DNA of 64,000 nt. Origin: Duganella sp. CF517 (GTDB lineage Bacteria; Pseudomonadota; Gammaproteobacteria; Burkholderiales; Burkholderiaceae_D). Positions within the stretch are counted from its first letter, which is position 1. Each line of letters starts with the position of its first letter. Shown one piece after another: positions 1-8,682 of the stretch. The notes under the pieces were generated by a model that ran no database searches, was not told the DNA's origin, and saw nothing but the letters and a program-made list of their open reading frames with translations. The DNA is taken from contig NZ_FODC01000002.1 of assembly GCF_900110275.1 (NCBI RefSeq), forward strand, positions 310,001 through 374,000. The letters are read 5' to 3'. Made by a program: the position numbers and the translations under genes.

Positions 1-609
1 GCGCTCGGCCTCGGCGAGCTGTTCTGGCGACATCTCGCTCACGTTGCGCGCCAAACGCTTGGCCCGCCCGCCCTTTTCGTCTTTGCCGTTCTTGTCGTTC
101 TTGTCGTCCTTGTCGGCACCGCGGCTGGCCAGCAACTCGAAGGTGTGCGCCAGCACGCGGTCGTGCGGCACGCCCTCGGCTTGCTCGTAACGGGTGGCCA
201 ATTTCGACAGGTCGGCGGCGCCGCCCAGTGCGGCCACCTTGCCCATCCAGAACGTGGCCTGCTCCGGGTTGCGGCTGCCGGCACTGACGCCGTACAAAAA
301 GTACAACTCGCGTTGCGCGCCCACATCCCCCACCCGGGCGGCCGACAAATACCAGCGCTCGCCCTCGGCGTCGTCCGCCTTGCTGCCCCGGCGATCGTCG
401 CAGCGGCCGCGCGCATTGGTGTAGGCATCGCCCAGCGCCTTCTGCGCGGCGGCTTTGCCCGCTTGCGCATCCGGCGTTAGCGCCTTGATCGCCTGCGCGC
501 AGCGGCCCGCCTCGAGCGCCGCCATGCCGCCGGCCAGATCGGCGCGCGCGCCGCCGGCCACGCCGATACCTAAGCCCAACAGGGCGAGCTTGAGGAGTTT
601 GTTATTCAC
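1..609 (-). CDS. Secreted Sel1/TPR-like repeat protein (C-terminus cut by window edge)
   Basis: The reading frame begins at a GTG at 609 and stays open to base 1, so the C-terminus lies outside the window. The N-terminus (VNNKLLKLALLGLG then an Ala/Gly-rich stretch ending near GARAD) looks like a signal peptide. The body has alternating helical units typical of Sel1-like repeats (ERWYLSAARVGDVGAQRELY, then QATFWMGKVAALGGAADLSK), a fold used for protein-protein contacts. The tail visible here is a Lys/Asp-rich linker. An AAAGAAG stretch just upstream can act as ribosome binding site. There is no ATG start in this frame, which makes the gene easy to miss. Family by pattern recognition; partner unknown. 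Confidence 0.7.
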   Translation of the reverse strand, partial: MNNKLLKLALLGLGIGVAGGARADLAGGMAALEAGRCAQAIKALTPDAQAGKAAAQKALGDAYTNARGRCDDRRGSKADDAEGERWYLSAARVGDVGAQRELYFLYGVSAGSRNPEQATFWMGKVAALGGAADLSKLATRYEQAEGVPHDRVLAHTFELLASRGADKDDKNDKNGKDEKGGRAKRLARNVSEMSPEQLAEAER

Positions 610-646
610 AGCTTCTTTCAGGGAGCCACGGCAACGCCGAGAAGAT

Positions 647-659
647 CGTTATGATAACG
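647..659. promoter_or_regulatory. Short perfect dyad in promoter region
   Basis: CGTTAT-G-ATAACG is a perfect inverted repeat 38 bp upstream of the GTG start at 609. It could be an operator or part of an AT-rich -10 region for the Sel1-like gene. No regulator is assigned. Confidence 0.3.
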
Positions 660-738
660 GAAAGCATGCATTTTTACCAATTACACGTGCGCTTGCGGCT
701 CTCCAAGCGGACATATTTCCGCCACTTCAGCCCTGGCA

Positions 739-1257
739 TCACATCCGATCCGGCTCGATGCCGTTGACCACATCCGGAAATACCTGCGCGGCCGCAGGGC
801 TGAAGTCGAAATGTTTGCCGAACTCCTCCCTGGTCTTCCAGAGCACCTTGCCTGTCGGTGTGCCAAAGACCAGATCTGCCGAAAGGATGCTCGTCTTTTT
901 CAGCGGATAGCCGATTTCGCAGTTCCAGCTGACCGCCACCAACCTCGGTTTTCCATTCGCATCGAAGTCGTACACACGATGGTAGATCTGGTGGCCGGGA
1001 ATGCGGATACCTTTATCGGTCAACAATTTATCGTTGACGGCGGGGCGCGGGCCGGGACGTGGCTGACGCCAGTTGTCGACTGTGATCACGCGGTTTACGC
1101 GGCCATCGGCGTCGAATTGTTCCTGGCGCGCGATGTAGCCGACCTCCGAGTAATAACGGTGTCGCGATCGATGCTCGCCAGGTTTAAACAGCTCGAATAG
1201 TTTCACGCGCTGCCCGTCGATGTATGTCTGGCGCCGACGCTCGTACTTGTAGATCAA
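739..1257 (-). CDS. Hypothetical protein, probably the 3' part of an amber-interrupted gene
   Basis: The open frame codes for 172 residues from a TTG at 1257, without a signal peptide, rich in charged and aromatic residues (YKYERRRQTYIDGQ near the start). I do not recognise a family. The TTG has no convincing Shine-Dalgarno sequence. The frame is identical to that of the small ORF immediately upstream (1267..1482); the two are separated only by a TAG at 1267-1269 and three sense codons. The most economical reading is one protein of about 247 residues broken by a single nonsense codon. Alternatives are a separate downstream gene, amber readthrough, or a sequencing error. Confidence 0.5.
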   Translation of the reverse strand: MIYKYERRRQTYIDGQRVKLFELFKPGEHRSRHRYYSEVGYIARQEQFDADGRVNRVITVDNWRQPRPGPRPAVNDKLLTDKGIRIPGHQIYHRVYDFDANGKPRLVAVSWNCEIGYPLKKTSILSADLVFGTPTGKVLWKTREEFGKHFDFSPAAAQVFPDVVNGIEPDRM

Positions 1258-1266
1258 ATCCGGTTT

Positions 1267-1482
1267 CTACAACACCTCGAGCGACGTGGGGGGCTTGGTA
1301 AAGAAATAGGCGGCCGCGTTCATCCTGCCAAAGGAATCGAGCACTGTGTTGGCCGCATTGTTGTCCAGCTTTCCGACATTCGACCCGTAGCTCAATGTTA
1401 CACCTCGGCCAGCTTTGGCCTTGGCGGAGCCATAGACGGCGTCTGGGGACGAACCGAACACCAAGCCGATCACGAGCGCCAT
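1267..1482 (-). CDS. Short hypothetical ORF, probable N-terminal part of an interrupted gene
   Basis: A 71-residue frame starts at ATG 1482, preceded by GGAG at suitable spacing, so translation should begin here. It has a short hydrophobic start (MALVIGLVFG) and ends at TAG 1267-1269. The frame continues in phase into the 739..1257 ORF, so together they look like one gene with a nonsense codon. No family recognised. Confidence 0.45.
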   Translation of the reverse strand: MALVIGLVFGSSPDAVYGSAKAKAGRGVTLSYGSNVGKLDNNAANTVLDSFGRMNAAAYFFTKPPTSLEVL

Positions 1483-1529
1483 TGATAACTACTCCGTCCA
1501 TGACAATTCACTTTTGTTCCCTAGTTCGC

Positions 1530-1584
1530 GAAGCGGGTTGCCACTCGTGAAGCGGGTTACCACACCAGCATTGGCTGGCCAATG
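1530..1584. repeat. Intergenic direct repeat plus perfect dyad
   Basis: GAAGCGGGTTGCCAC (1530-1544) recurs as GAAGCGGGTTACCAC (1549-1563), a 19-bp period. It is followed by the perfect dyad CATTGGC-TG-GCCAATG (1569-1584). The segment lies in the 163-bp gap between two minus-strand genes, upstream of the ORF starting at 1482, so it may be a regulatory region. Nothing else is seen in this gap. Confidence 0.4.
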
Positions 1585-1645
1585 AGGCGTGTGAAGTGCC
1601 TGCCAATGCCGCCGTCCGCCGCCTGCGCACGTGGCAAAGTGATGG

Positions 1646-2173
1646 TCAGCGGCCATCTTCGGTCCACGGATACTGCAATTCGATCCCTCGACTAAACGCC
1701 TTGAGCATTCGGGTTGTTTCCACCTTTATTCGATAGTCCATGCTCACCCTGGCAACGCCACAAAAATTATTTAGCTTTCCAAACAAGCAAAAACTTAAAT
1801 ATCGAAATCGCTCGTTGGGCGGCGGAGCGAAGTCGTCCAACACCATAAAGTGCCCGCGTGCGTTCTTGGCGAACAGAAGCTGGACTTTAGCTTCCGGTAC
1901 AGGCCGTTCAAATCCGGTCGGAGACGCTTTCGGCAAGCAGCTGAAAAACAGCGTTGTCGCGTCGAGCTTCGAGCCCGCCGGCGCGGGCAAAATGCATCCC
2001 TCCGCAGTGCATTGCGGGTTGAGAACCGGTACCTTTACGACGCAAGCCGGCTCGCTATCGACAAAGTTTGGAACCGTCAGCTCTTGCGTCGGCGTCTGCG
2101 CCGGTTCCGCTCGCGCGGGTGCGACGGCGCTCACACCCGAACTCAGCATTAACAACAGGTAGATTGTTTCCAT
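1646..2173 (-). CDS. Secreted Cys-containing hypothetical protein
   Basis: A 175-residue protein with a clear N-terminal signal peptide (METIYLLLMLSSGVSAVAPARA) and a Cys-rich central segment (CVVKVPVLNPQCTAEGC), so disulfides in the periplasm or outside are likely. AAGAAG precedes the ATG. I do not recognise a domain. It lies downstream of ugpQ on the same strand with a 100-bp gap, so it may have its own promoter. Confidence 0.7.
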   Translation of the reverse strand: METIYLLLMLSSGVSAVAPARAEPAQTPTQELTVPNFVDSEPACVVKVPVLNPQCTAEGCILPAPAGSKLDATTLFFSCLPKASPTGFERPVPEAKVQLLFAKNARGHFMVLDDFAPPPNERFRYLSFCLFGKLNNFCGVARVSMDYRIKVETTRMLKAFSRGIELQYPWTEDGR

Positions 2174-2273
2174 CTAACTTCTTGCAAAAATAACTTTCTG
2201 GAAGAGAAAATAGCCAAGCTCGTCGGAATCGTCGGCCGATTGCACGACGGCCGCGCCGGCGCGCCAGCACTCT

Positions 2274-3026
2274 TCAAGCGAAACCCGGGCCGATCAAGTC
2301 GATGCGGTCGGTGCAGAAACCGTCCACGCCCCACGACAGGATCTCCCTGCCCCGTTCGGGTTCGTTGACCGTGTAGCAAAACAGGCCATAGCCGGCGGCC
2401 TTGATCGCTCGCGTCAGTTCCAGCGTCAGGTGCTGGTGGTTGGTGTGGATGGCGACGGCGCCCAATTCCCGCGCCTGCGCCTGCCAGTCGCCGGGAACCC
2501 GGTCCAGCAGGTAGCCGCGCGGCAGGTCCGGGGCCACGTCCCGGGCGGCGGCCAGCGCGTCGAAGCTGAACGACGACAGCAAGGGCATGGCGGCCGGGTC
2601 GCCGGCGGCGATCTCGGCGGCGTAGCTGTCGCGCGTCACCCTGGCCACCCAGCGCCCCGTCTCCGCCTCGAAACCATCGGCCGGCTTGATTTCCACGTTC
2701 ATCCAGATACGCTGGGCCTTGCAGTAATCGATGAATTGCGTGTAGTACGGCACCGGCTCATCGTTGAACTGCTGGCCGAACCAGGCGCCCGCGTCCATGG
2801 CGGCCAGGTCGACGGCGTCGGTCTCCGGCACGCTGCCCCGCCCCGCCACCGTGCGGCCGAAGTCGGCGTCGTGCATCACCATGCCGATGCCGTCGCGCGA
2901 CAGCATCACGTCGAACTCGACGGCATGGAAGCCGTACGCCAGGCCGGCGCGCAGGCCGGCGACCGTGTTTTCCGGCGCCAGCGTGCCGCCGCCGCGATGT
3001 GCAACAATTTTAGGATACGGCCACAT
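2274..3026 (-). CDS. ugpQ: Glycerophosphodiester phosphodiesterase
   Basis: Cytoplasmic GDPD hydrolysing glycerophosphodiesters to glycerol-3-phosphate and an alcohol. The start MWPYPKIVAHRGG at 3026 is chosen because GGGAGG stands 8 bases upstream; a start 45 bases further upstream lacks this. The family hallmarks are visible: HRGG then APENT near the N-terminus (catalytic His/Arg, then metal-binding Glu), EFDV and HD (VMHDADFGRT), the VEIKP strand, and a C-terminal WGVDGFCTDRID strand. At 250 residues it has the usual UgpQ length and no signal peptide. It is divergent from the CoA-transferase gene, sharing a 114-bp promoter gap. Confidence 0.93.
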   Translation of the reverse strand: MWPYPKIVAHRGGGTLAPENTVAGLRAGLAYGFHAVEFDVMLSRDGIGMVMHDADFGRTVAGRGSVPETDAVDLAAMDAGAWFGQQFNDEPVPYYTQFIDYCKAQRIWMNVEIKPADGFEAETGRWVARVTRDSYAAEIAAGDPAAMPLLSSFSFDALAAARDVAPDLPRGYLLDRVPGDWQAQARELGAVAIHTNHQHLTLELTRAIKAAGYGLFCYTVNEPERGREILSWGVDGFCTDRIDLIGPGFA

Positions 3027-3140
3027 AACTCTGCCTCCCGCGCAAATATTTGTTATAAAACCAACTCCCACCCTATCACGAATGCCGCGCAGACACTACA
3101 CTGGCGGCCTGATAGGATTACTCAAAAGGTTAGACATATC

Positions 3141-4376
3141 ATGACAGCTCAAAAAGCGTTAAGCCACATCCGCGTGCTCGACCTGAGCCGGGTGCTGGCC
3201 GGACCGTGGTGCTCGCAGAACCTGGCCGACCTGGGCGCCGACGTCATCAAGATCGAACGGCCCGGCGCCGGCGACGACACGCGCGCCTGGGGCCCGCCCT
3301 ACGCCAGGGACGCCGACGGCAACGACACCACCGAGGCCGCCTACTACCTGGCCGCCAACCGCGGCAAGCGTTCGGTGACGATGGACATCGCCAGCGCCGA
3401 GGGCCAGGCGCTGCTGCGCGAGCTGGTCAAGCATTGCGACGTGGTGCTGGAAAACTACAAGGTCGGCCAGCTCAAACGCTACGGCCTCGACTACGACTCG
3501 CTCAAGGCCATCAAGCCGGACCTGGTGTACTGCTCGGTGACCGGCTTCGGCCAGGACGGCCCGTACGCGCACCGCGCCGGCTACGATTTCCTGATCCAGG
3601 GCATGGGCGGGCTGATGTCGGTGACCGGCGAGCGCGACGACCTGCCCGGCGGCGGCCCGCAAAAAGCCGGCGTCGCGCTGACCGATCTGATGACCGGCAT
3701 GTACGCGACCATCGCCATCCTCGCCGCGCTGACCCAGCGCGACCGCGACGGCGGCGGCCAGTACATCGACATGGCGCTGCTCGACGTGCAAGTGGCGATG
3801 CTGGCCAACATGGGCAGCAACTACCTGAATAGCGGCAAGCCGCCCAAGCGCTGGGGCAACGCCCATCCGAACATCGTGCCGTACCAAACCTTCGCCTGTT
3901 CGGACGGCTACATCATCGTCGCCACCGGCAACGACGGCCAGTATCAAAAATTCGTCGAAGTGGGCGGACGCGGCGATCTGGCCTTACACGAGCGCTACGC
4001 CACCAATCCGCTGCGCGTGAAAAACCGCGACGAACTGGTGCCGCTGTTGGCGGCCATGGTGCAGGCGCACAGCCGCGATTTCTGGATCGACCAGCTGGAA
4101 GCGGTCGGCGTGCCTTGCGGGCCGATCAACAACCTCGACGACGTCTACAAGAACCCGCAGGTACTGGCGCGTGAACTGGTGATGGAGGTGCCGCACCCGA
4201 CCGCCGGCACGGTCAAGCTGGTGCGCAGCCCGATGCGCATGTCCGGCGCGCCGTCCGACGACGCGGCCACGATGCCGCCGCCGCTGCTGGGCCAGCACAC
4301 CGACGAGGTGCTGCGCGATTTGCTCGGCCACAGCGACGCCGATATCACCACGCTGCGCCACAAAGGAATTCTTTAA
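3141..4376 (+). CDS. CaiB/BaiF family (class III) CoA-transferase
   Basis: A 411-residue class III CoA-transferase that moves CoA between acyl groups. The start at 3141 (MTAQKALSHIRVLDLSRVLAGP) fits the family N-terminus; the frame is open 700 bases further upstream but that stretch is antisense to ugpQ. Family motifs are present: ADVIKIERPG, NRGKRSVTMD, the GQDGPYAHRAGYDFLIQ segment carrying the expected catalytic Asp, and MGGLMSVTG. The substrate cannot be told from sequence. The acetyltransferase gene follows 2 bases after the stop, so the two are co-transcribed. Confidence 0.93.
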   Translation: MTAQKALSHIRVLDLSRVLAGPWCSQNLADLGADVIKIERPGAGDDTRAWGPPYARDADGNDTTEAAYYLAANRGKRSVTMDIASAEGQALLRELVKHCDVVLENYKVGQLKRYGLDYDSLKAIKPDLVYCSVTGFGQDGPYAHRAGYDFLIQGMGGLMSVTGERDDLPGGGPQKAGVALTDLMTGMYATIAILAALTQRDRDGGGQYIDMALLDVQVAMLANMGSNYLNSGKPPKRWGNAHPNIVPYQTFACSDGYIIVATGNDGQYQKFVEVGGRGDLALHERYATNPLRVKNRDELVPLLAAMVQAHSRDFWIDQLEAVGVPCGPINNLDDVYKNPQVLARELVMEVPHPTAGTVKLVRSPMRMSGAPSDDAATMPPPLLGQHTDEVLRDLLGHSDADITTLRHKGIL

Positions 4377-4378
4377 GC

Positions 4379-4834
4379 ATGAGCAGCAACGTAACGTTGG
4401 AAGAAATTACCGGCCACAACTTCGAGGCATTCATGGAGATGGAGCTGCCCGAGCACCAGCGCGATTTCATCGCCAGCAATGCCTTTTCGATCGCGCAGGC
4501 CAAGTTCTACGCCGATTACATCCCGCGCGGCATCTGCTGCGACGGCGAGCCGGCCGGTTTCCTGCTGTACGACCGCCAGTCGAATGACAATCCGGGCGAG
4601 TATGGCATCTACCGCTTCATGGTCGACTTCCCGCGCCAGGGCCAAGGCATCGGCCGGCGCGCGATGGCGTTGCTGCTGGACGAGCTCAAGGCCAAGCCGG
4701 ACGTCAAGCTGATCACGATCTGCTACAAGCCGGGCAACGTCGCCGCGCGCACGTTTTACCAAAGCTTCGGCTTCGAGGAAACCGGCCTGGACGAGATCGG
4801 CGAAATGATCGCGGCGATCAAGGTGGCGGCGTGA
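4379..4834 (+). CDS. GNAT N-acetyltransferase, spermidine/spermine acetyltransferase-like
   Basis: A 151-residue GNAT enzyme using acetyl-CoA. Motif A reads RQGQGIGRRAMALLLDEL, the pyrophosphate-binding loop, followed by NVAARTFYQSFGFEETG as motif B. The acidic early segment and overall plan resemble BltD/PaiA-type polyamine acetyltransferases, but the acceptor is an inference. AAAGGA lies upstream within the end of the CoA-transferase gene, and only 2 bases separate the genes, indicating an operon. Confidence 0.88.
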   Translation: MSSNVTLEEITGHNFEAFMEMELPEHQRDFIASNAFSIAQAKFYADYIPRGICCDGEPAGFLLYDRQSNDNPGEYGIYRFMVDFPRQGQGIGRRAMALLLDELKAKPDVKLITICYKPGNVAARTFYQSFGFEETGLDEIGEMIAAIKVAA

Positions 4835-4867
4835 CGGAATGGCCTTGCGCCCGCGCCGCGCGCCGCC

Positions 4868-5197
4868 TCACCGTAGGACATCCCGCTTCAGTTCGATGAT
4901 CTGACTGTGCATCTGGGTGACCGAGCCCTTCATTTGTGCGGACAACTGCGGGATGTTGACGCACACCCGCTTGGCGCGCTCGGCCATCAATTCCATGTCA
5001 CGGATCAGCTTGTTGATGCGCTGCGCGTCCTGCGACAGCAGGATCTCGCGCGCGGTGTCCGACAACCGGTCCACGCGCTCGATGCTGTCGCGCAGCTCGC
5101 TCGGCAGATTCGGTTCGGCGGAACTGGCCTGCGCCGCCTGCCCTATCGCTTGCTCAAGTAAATGAAACCGGTGCTGGATGTCGTTCGTTTGCAGCAT
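4868..5197 (-). CDS. Small helical hypothetical protein
   Basis: A 109-residue, almost entirely helical, charged protein with heptad-like spacing (RDSIERVDRLSDTAREILL, MELMAERAKRV) and no membrane segment or signal peptide. GAGGAG sits 7 bases before ATG 5197, so it is well placed for translation. It is divergent from the PAS-GGDEF-EAL-REC gene. No family recognised; a coiled-coil adaptor is only a guess. Confidence 0.72.
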   Translation of the reverse strand: MLQTNDIQHRFHLLEQAIGQAAQASSAEPNLPSELRDSIERVDRLSDTAREILLSQDAQRINKLIRDMELMAERAKRVCVNIPQLSAQMKGSVTQMHSQIIELKRDVLR

Positions 5198-5408
5198 GGT
5201 GACTCCTCCTCTGTCGGATCGGGCACAGGCGTGCCAGTGCAGATTCGACCCCCGGCCCCGCCGCCAGTTTCAGCGCCCGCGTCCGCTCATTGACGCACGT
5301 CAGAGCGCCAGCGAAATCGCCGTCAATTCCACCGGCGCCAGCTGTGCTACGCAGGCCCAGCCGCATCTGTTAGTATTAATCAACAAAGCCCGCACCGTCA
5401 GAACGGAC

Positions 5409-8400
5409 ATGGACAGCCACCAGTATTCCGCACACCCGCACACCGAACAGCAGCCGTTGGCGCAGTTTTTCGCCCACAGTCCCTACTTCGCTTTTTCGAT
5501 CGACGAGGGCGGCAAGCTGCTTTGGTTTAACGGCCACACCCGCGCGGCGCTCGGCCCCATCGCCGACGCGGCACCGGCCGCCGCGCTGTATGCGACCTGG
5601 TCGGTGCCGATGCTCAAGGACGAGGCGCTGCCGACGGCGCGCGCGCGCGGCTACTGGCGCGGCGAGCTCGAGCTGGTGAGCGCCGGCGGCGTGCCGCACA
5701 TGGTGACGCAGACGGTGGAGTGGCGCCGCGCCACGGCGCACCAGCCGGGCCACTACCTGTGCCTGTCCTACCCGCTCGACGACTACGACGTGTTCGAGTC
5801 GCGACTGCGCTTCAAACACCTGTTCGAAGCCCATCCGCAACCGATGTGGGTGTATGACTTGCAAACGCTACAGTTCCTGGTCGTCAACGCCGCCGCCGTC
5901 GCCCACTACGGCTACACGGAGGCCGAATTCCTGCGGATGACGATCAAGGACATCCGCCCGCCCGAACAGCACGAGCGGCTCGCGCGCAACCTGGCCGCCG
6001 CCCCGGTCAAGGGCCCCGAGCGCGCCGGCAGCTGGACCCACATCAAGCGCGACGGCAGCCACATCGACGTCGAGATCTCGTCGCACTCGGTGACCATCGC
6101 CGGCCATCCGTCGCGCTTCGTGGTGGTCCACGACGTCACCGAACAATTGCGCATGGCGGCCGAGCTGCACGCGTCGCGCGAGCTGAAGAACCTGGTCATC
6201 AACCAGATCCCGCACCAGATTTTCTGGAAGGGACTCGACGGCAATTACCTCGGCGGCAACGCCGTGTTCGCTCGCGCCGCCGGCCTCGCCAGCACCACGC
6301 AAGTGCCGGGCAAGCGCGACGAGCAATTGCCGTGGGCGCACAACGCCGAGGCCATCCGCGCCGAGGACAGCGCCATCGTCGCCACCGGCCAGCCGCAGCT
6401 GAACCGCCAGGACCACATGACCTGGGCCGACGGCACGCTGCACTGGTACCTGATCAACAAGCTGCCGTTCCACGACCAGCACGGCAACATCATCGGCGTG
6501 CTGGGCATGATCGAGGATATCAGCGAGCGCAAACAAAACGAGACCACGCTGCAACTGCGCGGGCGCGCGCTCGACGCCAGCGTCAACGCCATCGTCATCA
6601 CCGCGTACGGCCCGGACGGCGACCTGATCGAGTACGCCAATCCGGCCTTCGCCCGCCTGTTCGGCCACAGCGGCGCCGACACGCGCGGCCGGCGCCTGGA
6701 GCAACTGCTCGGCAACGACGCCCACAGCGAGGACGGCGAGGCGCTGCGCGCGGCGCTGCAATCGCGCCAGGAGGTGACGTTGCTGATGGGCGCGCGCCAC
6801 CGCGACGGCACGCCGTTGTGGACCCAGCTGCACCTGGCGCCGGTGCACACCGGCGGCGCGGGCAGCGCAATCGGCCACCACGTCTGCGTGCTGACCGACC
6901 TGACCGCAACCATCAACTACCAGGAACAACTGGAGCACCAGGCCAGCCACGACGCGCTGACCGGCCTGCCCAACCGCGCGCTGTTCGGCGACCGCATGGC
7001 GCAGGCCATCAGCTACGCCCAGCGCTACGGCCACGGCGTGTGGGTCGCGTTCATCGACCTCGACAACTTCAAGCTGGTCAACGACAGCGAAGGCCACCAG
7101 GCCGGCGACGAGCTGCTGTGCACCATCGCCGCGCGCCTGAGCGCCTGCCTCGACACGGGCGACACCGTCGCCCGGCTCGGCGGCGACGAGTTCCTGCTGC
7201 TGATGCCGGACGCCGACGGCCGCGCCATGTCGCTGCTGCTCGAGCGCGTGCTCGACGCCGTCAGCGCGCCGGTGGCGCTGGGCAAGCAACTGTTCACCAT
7301 CACCTGCAGCATCGGCGTCAGCGTCTACCCCCACGACGGCGCCGAGCCGCAGCAACTGCTCAAGCACGCCGACATCGCCATGTACCGCGCCAAGGAGGCC
7401 GGGCGCAACCAGATCCAGTTCTACGAGGCGGCCATGCACACCCGCATCGCTGAGCGCACCATGATCGAGGCCGAGCTGCGCCACGCGCTGCCGCGCAACG
7501 AATTGAGCTTGCAGTACCAGCCCAAGGTCGATTTGCGCAGCGGCGCCGTGGTCGGCATGGAGGCGCTGTTGCGCTGGCGCCATCCGACCATGGGCATGGT
7601 GTCGCCGGCGCGCTTCATCGGCGTGGCCGAGGAGACCGGCATGATCGTGGCGATCGGCCGCTGGGTGCTGCGCACCGCCTGCGCGCAAAACAAGGCCTGG
7701 CAGGCGGCCGGGCTGACGCCGCAGCGGGTGGCCGTCAACCTGTCGGCGCGCCAGTTCCGCGATCCGGCGCTGACCGGCGAGATCCTGGCCGCGCTGGCCG
7801 ACAGCGGCCTGGAGGCGCAATACCTGGAGCTGGAGCTGACCGAGAGCCTGATGATGCACAACGTCGGCGAGGCGGTGGCGGTGGTCGAGCAGCTCAAGCG
7901 GCTCGGCATCGCGCTGTCGATCGACGACTTCGGCACCGGCTATTCGAGCCTGGCCTATCTGAAGCAGTTCCCGGTCGACTACCTGAAGATCGACCAGTCC
8001 TTCACGCGCGAAATGCTGACCGAACCGAAGGTGGCCGCGATCGTGCGCTCGGTGCTGGCGCTCGGCCACAGCCTGGGCTTCAGGGTGATCGCCGAGGGCG
8101 TCGAGACGGAGGCGCAACTGGCCTACCTGCGGCGCCATGGCTGCGACGAGATGCAGGGCTATTTCTTCAGCCGGCCGTTGCCGCCGGAAGATTTCGCCGA
8201 ACTGCTGCGGCAGGAGCGCGGCCTGGCGCCGCGGCCGGACGTGGCGCCGCGTGCGCAACAAACCTTGCTGCTGCTGGACGACGAGCCGTCGATCCGCTCG
8301 TCGCTCAAACGCCTGTTCCGGGTCGACGGTTACCGCATCCTCAGCGCCGAGACGGCCGAGCAGGCCTTCGACCTGCTCGCCATGAACGAGGTGCAGGTGG

Positions 8401-8663
8401 TCATCAGCGACCAGCGCATGCCGGGCATGCACGGCACCGAATTCCTCAGCCGGGTCAAGAGTCTGTACCCGCGCACGATACGCATCATCCTGTCCGGCTA
8501 CGCCGATCTGGAATCGGTGCTCAATGCCATCAATCGCGGCGAAATCTACCGCTTCTACACCAAACCGTGGGACGACCAGACCCTGCGCGACAACATCCGC
8601 GAAGCGTTCGAATACCACCGGCTGCTGCATGCCGGCGGCGAAGGTCGGGAGGCGACGCGCTGA
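5409..8663 (+). CDS. PAS-PAS-PAS-PAS-GGDEF-EAL protein with C-terminal receiver domain
   Basis: A cyclic-di-GMP signalling protein of 1084 residues. Up to four PAS-like sensor segments occupy about residues 1-500 (for example FEAHPQPMWVYDLQ and NQIPHQIFWKGLDGNYLGG). The GGDEF cyclase motif is intact near residue 591 (LGGDEFLLL) and the EAL phosphodiesterase motif near 718 (MEALLRWRHP), with DDFGTGYSSL and EGVET also present, so both activities are possible. After a short linker a response-regulator receiver domain (about 950-1070) has DDE, a likely phosphoacceptor Asp1001 (SDQRMPG) and a KPW loop. Start 5409 was chosen because upstream in-frame codons are antisense to the neighbour; no strong ribosome site is seen. 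No transmembrane segment. Confidence 0.93.
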   Translation: MDSHQYSAHPHTEQQPLAQFFAHSPYFAFSIDEGGKLLWFNGHTRAALGPIADAAPAAALYATWSVPMLKDEALPTARARGYWRGELELVSAGGVPHMVTQTVEWRRATAHQPGHYLCLSYPLDDYDVFESRLRFKHLFEAHPQPMWVYDLQTLQFLVVNAAAVAHYGYTEAEFLRMTIKDIRPPEQHERLARNLAAAPVKGPERAGSWTHIKRDGSHIDVEISSHSVTIAGHPSRFVVVHDVTEQLRMAAELHASRELKNLVINQIPHQIFWKGLDGNYLGGNAVFARAAGLASTTQVPGKRDEQLPWAHNAEAIRAEDSAIVATGQPQLNRQDHMTWADGTLHWYLINKLPFHDQHGNIIGVLGMIEDISERKQNETTLQLRGRALDASVNAIVITAYGPDGDLIEYANPAFARLFGHSGADTRGRRLEQLLGNDAHSEDGEALRAALQSRQEVTLLMGARHRDGTPLWTQLHLAPVHTGGAGSAIGHHVCVLTDLTATINYQEQLEHQASHDALTGLPNRALFGDRMAQAISYAQRYGHGVWVAFIDLDNFKLVNDSEGHQAGDELLCTIAARLSACLDTGDTVARLGGDEFLLLMPDADGRAMSLLLERVLDAVSAPVALGKQLFTITCSIGVSVYPHDGAEPQQLLKHADIAMYRAKEAGRNQIQFYEAAMHTRIAERTMIEAELRHALPRNELSLQYQPKVDLRSGAVVGMEALLRWRHPTMGMVSPARFIGVAEETGMIVAIGRWVLRTACAQNKAWQAAGLTPQRVAVNLSARQFRDPALTGEILAALADSGLEAQYLELELTESLMMHNVGEAVAVVEQLKRLGIALSIDDFGTGYSSLAYLKQFPVDYLKIDQSFTREMLTEPKVAAIVRSVLALGHSLGFRVIAEGVETEAQLAYLRRHGCDEMQGYFFSRPLPPEDFAELLRQERGLAPRPDVAPRAQQTLLLLDDEPSIRSSLKRLFRVDGYRILSAETAEQAFDLLAMNEVQVVISDQRMPGMHGTEFLSRVKSLYPRTIRIILSGYADLESVLNAINRGEIYRFYTKPWDDQTLRDNIREAFEYHRLLHAGGEGREATR

Positions 8664-8682
8664 ATCCCGCGTATGGCGCCGC

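Noticed and set aside
2430-3140. N-terminal extension of the CoA-transferase frame
   Set aside because: It is antisense to ugpQ; the family N-terminus begins at 3141.
5868-8630. 920-codon open frame antisense to the PAS-GGDEF-EAL gene
   Set aside because: Its composition is that of antisense high-GC DNA (Arg/Ala/Val/His-rich), without domains, while the other strand has intact catalytic motifs.
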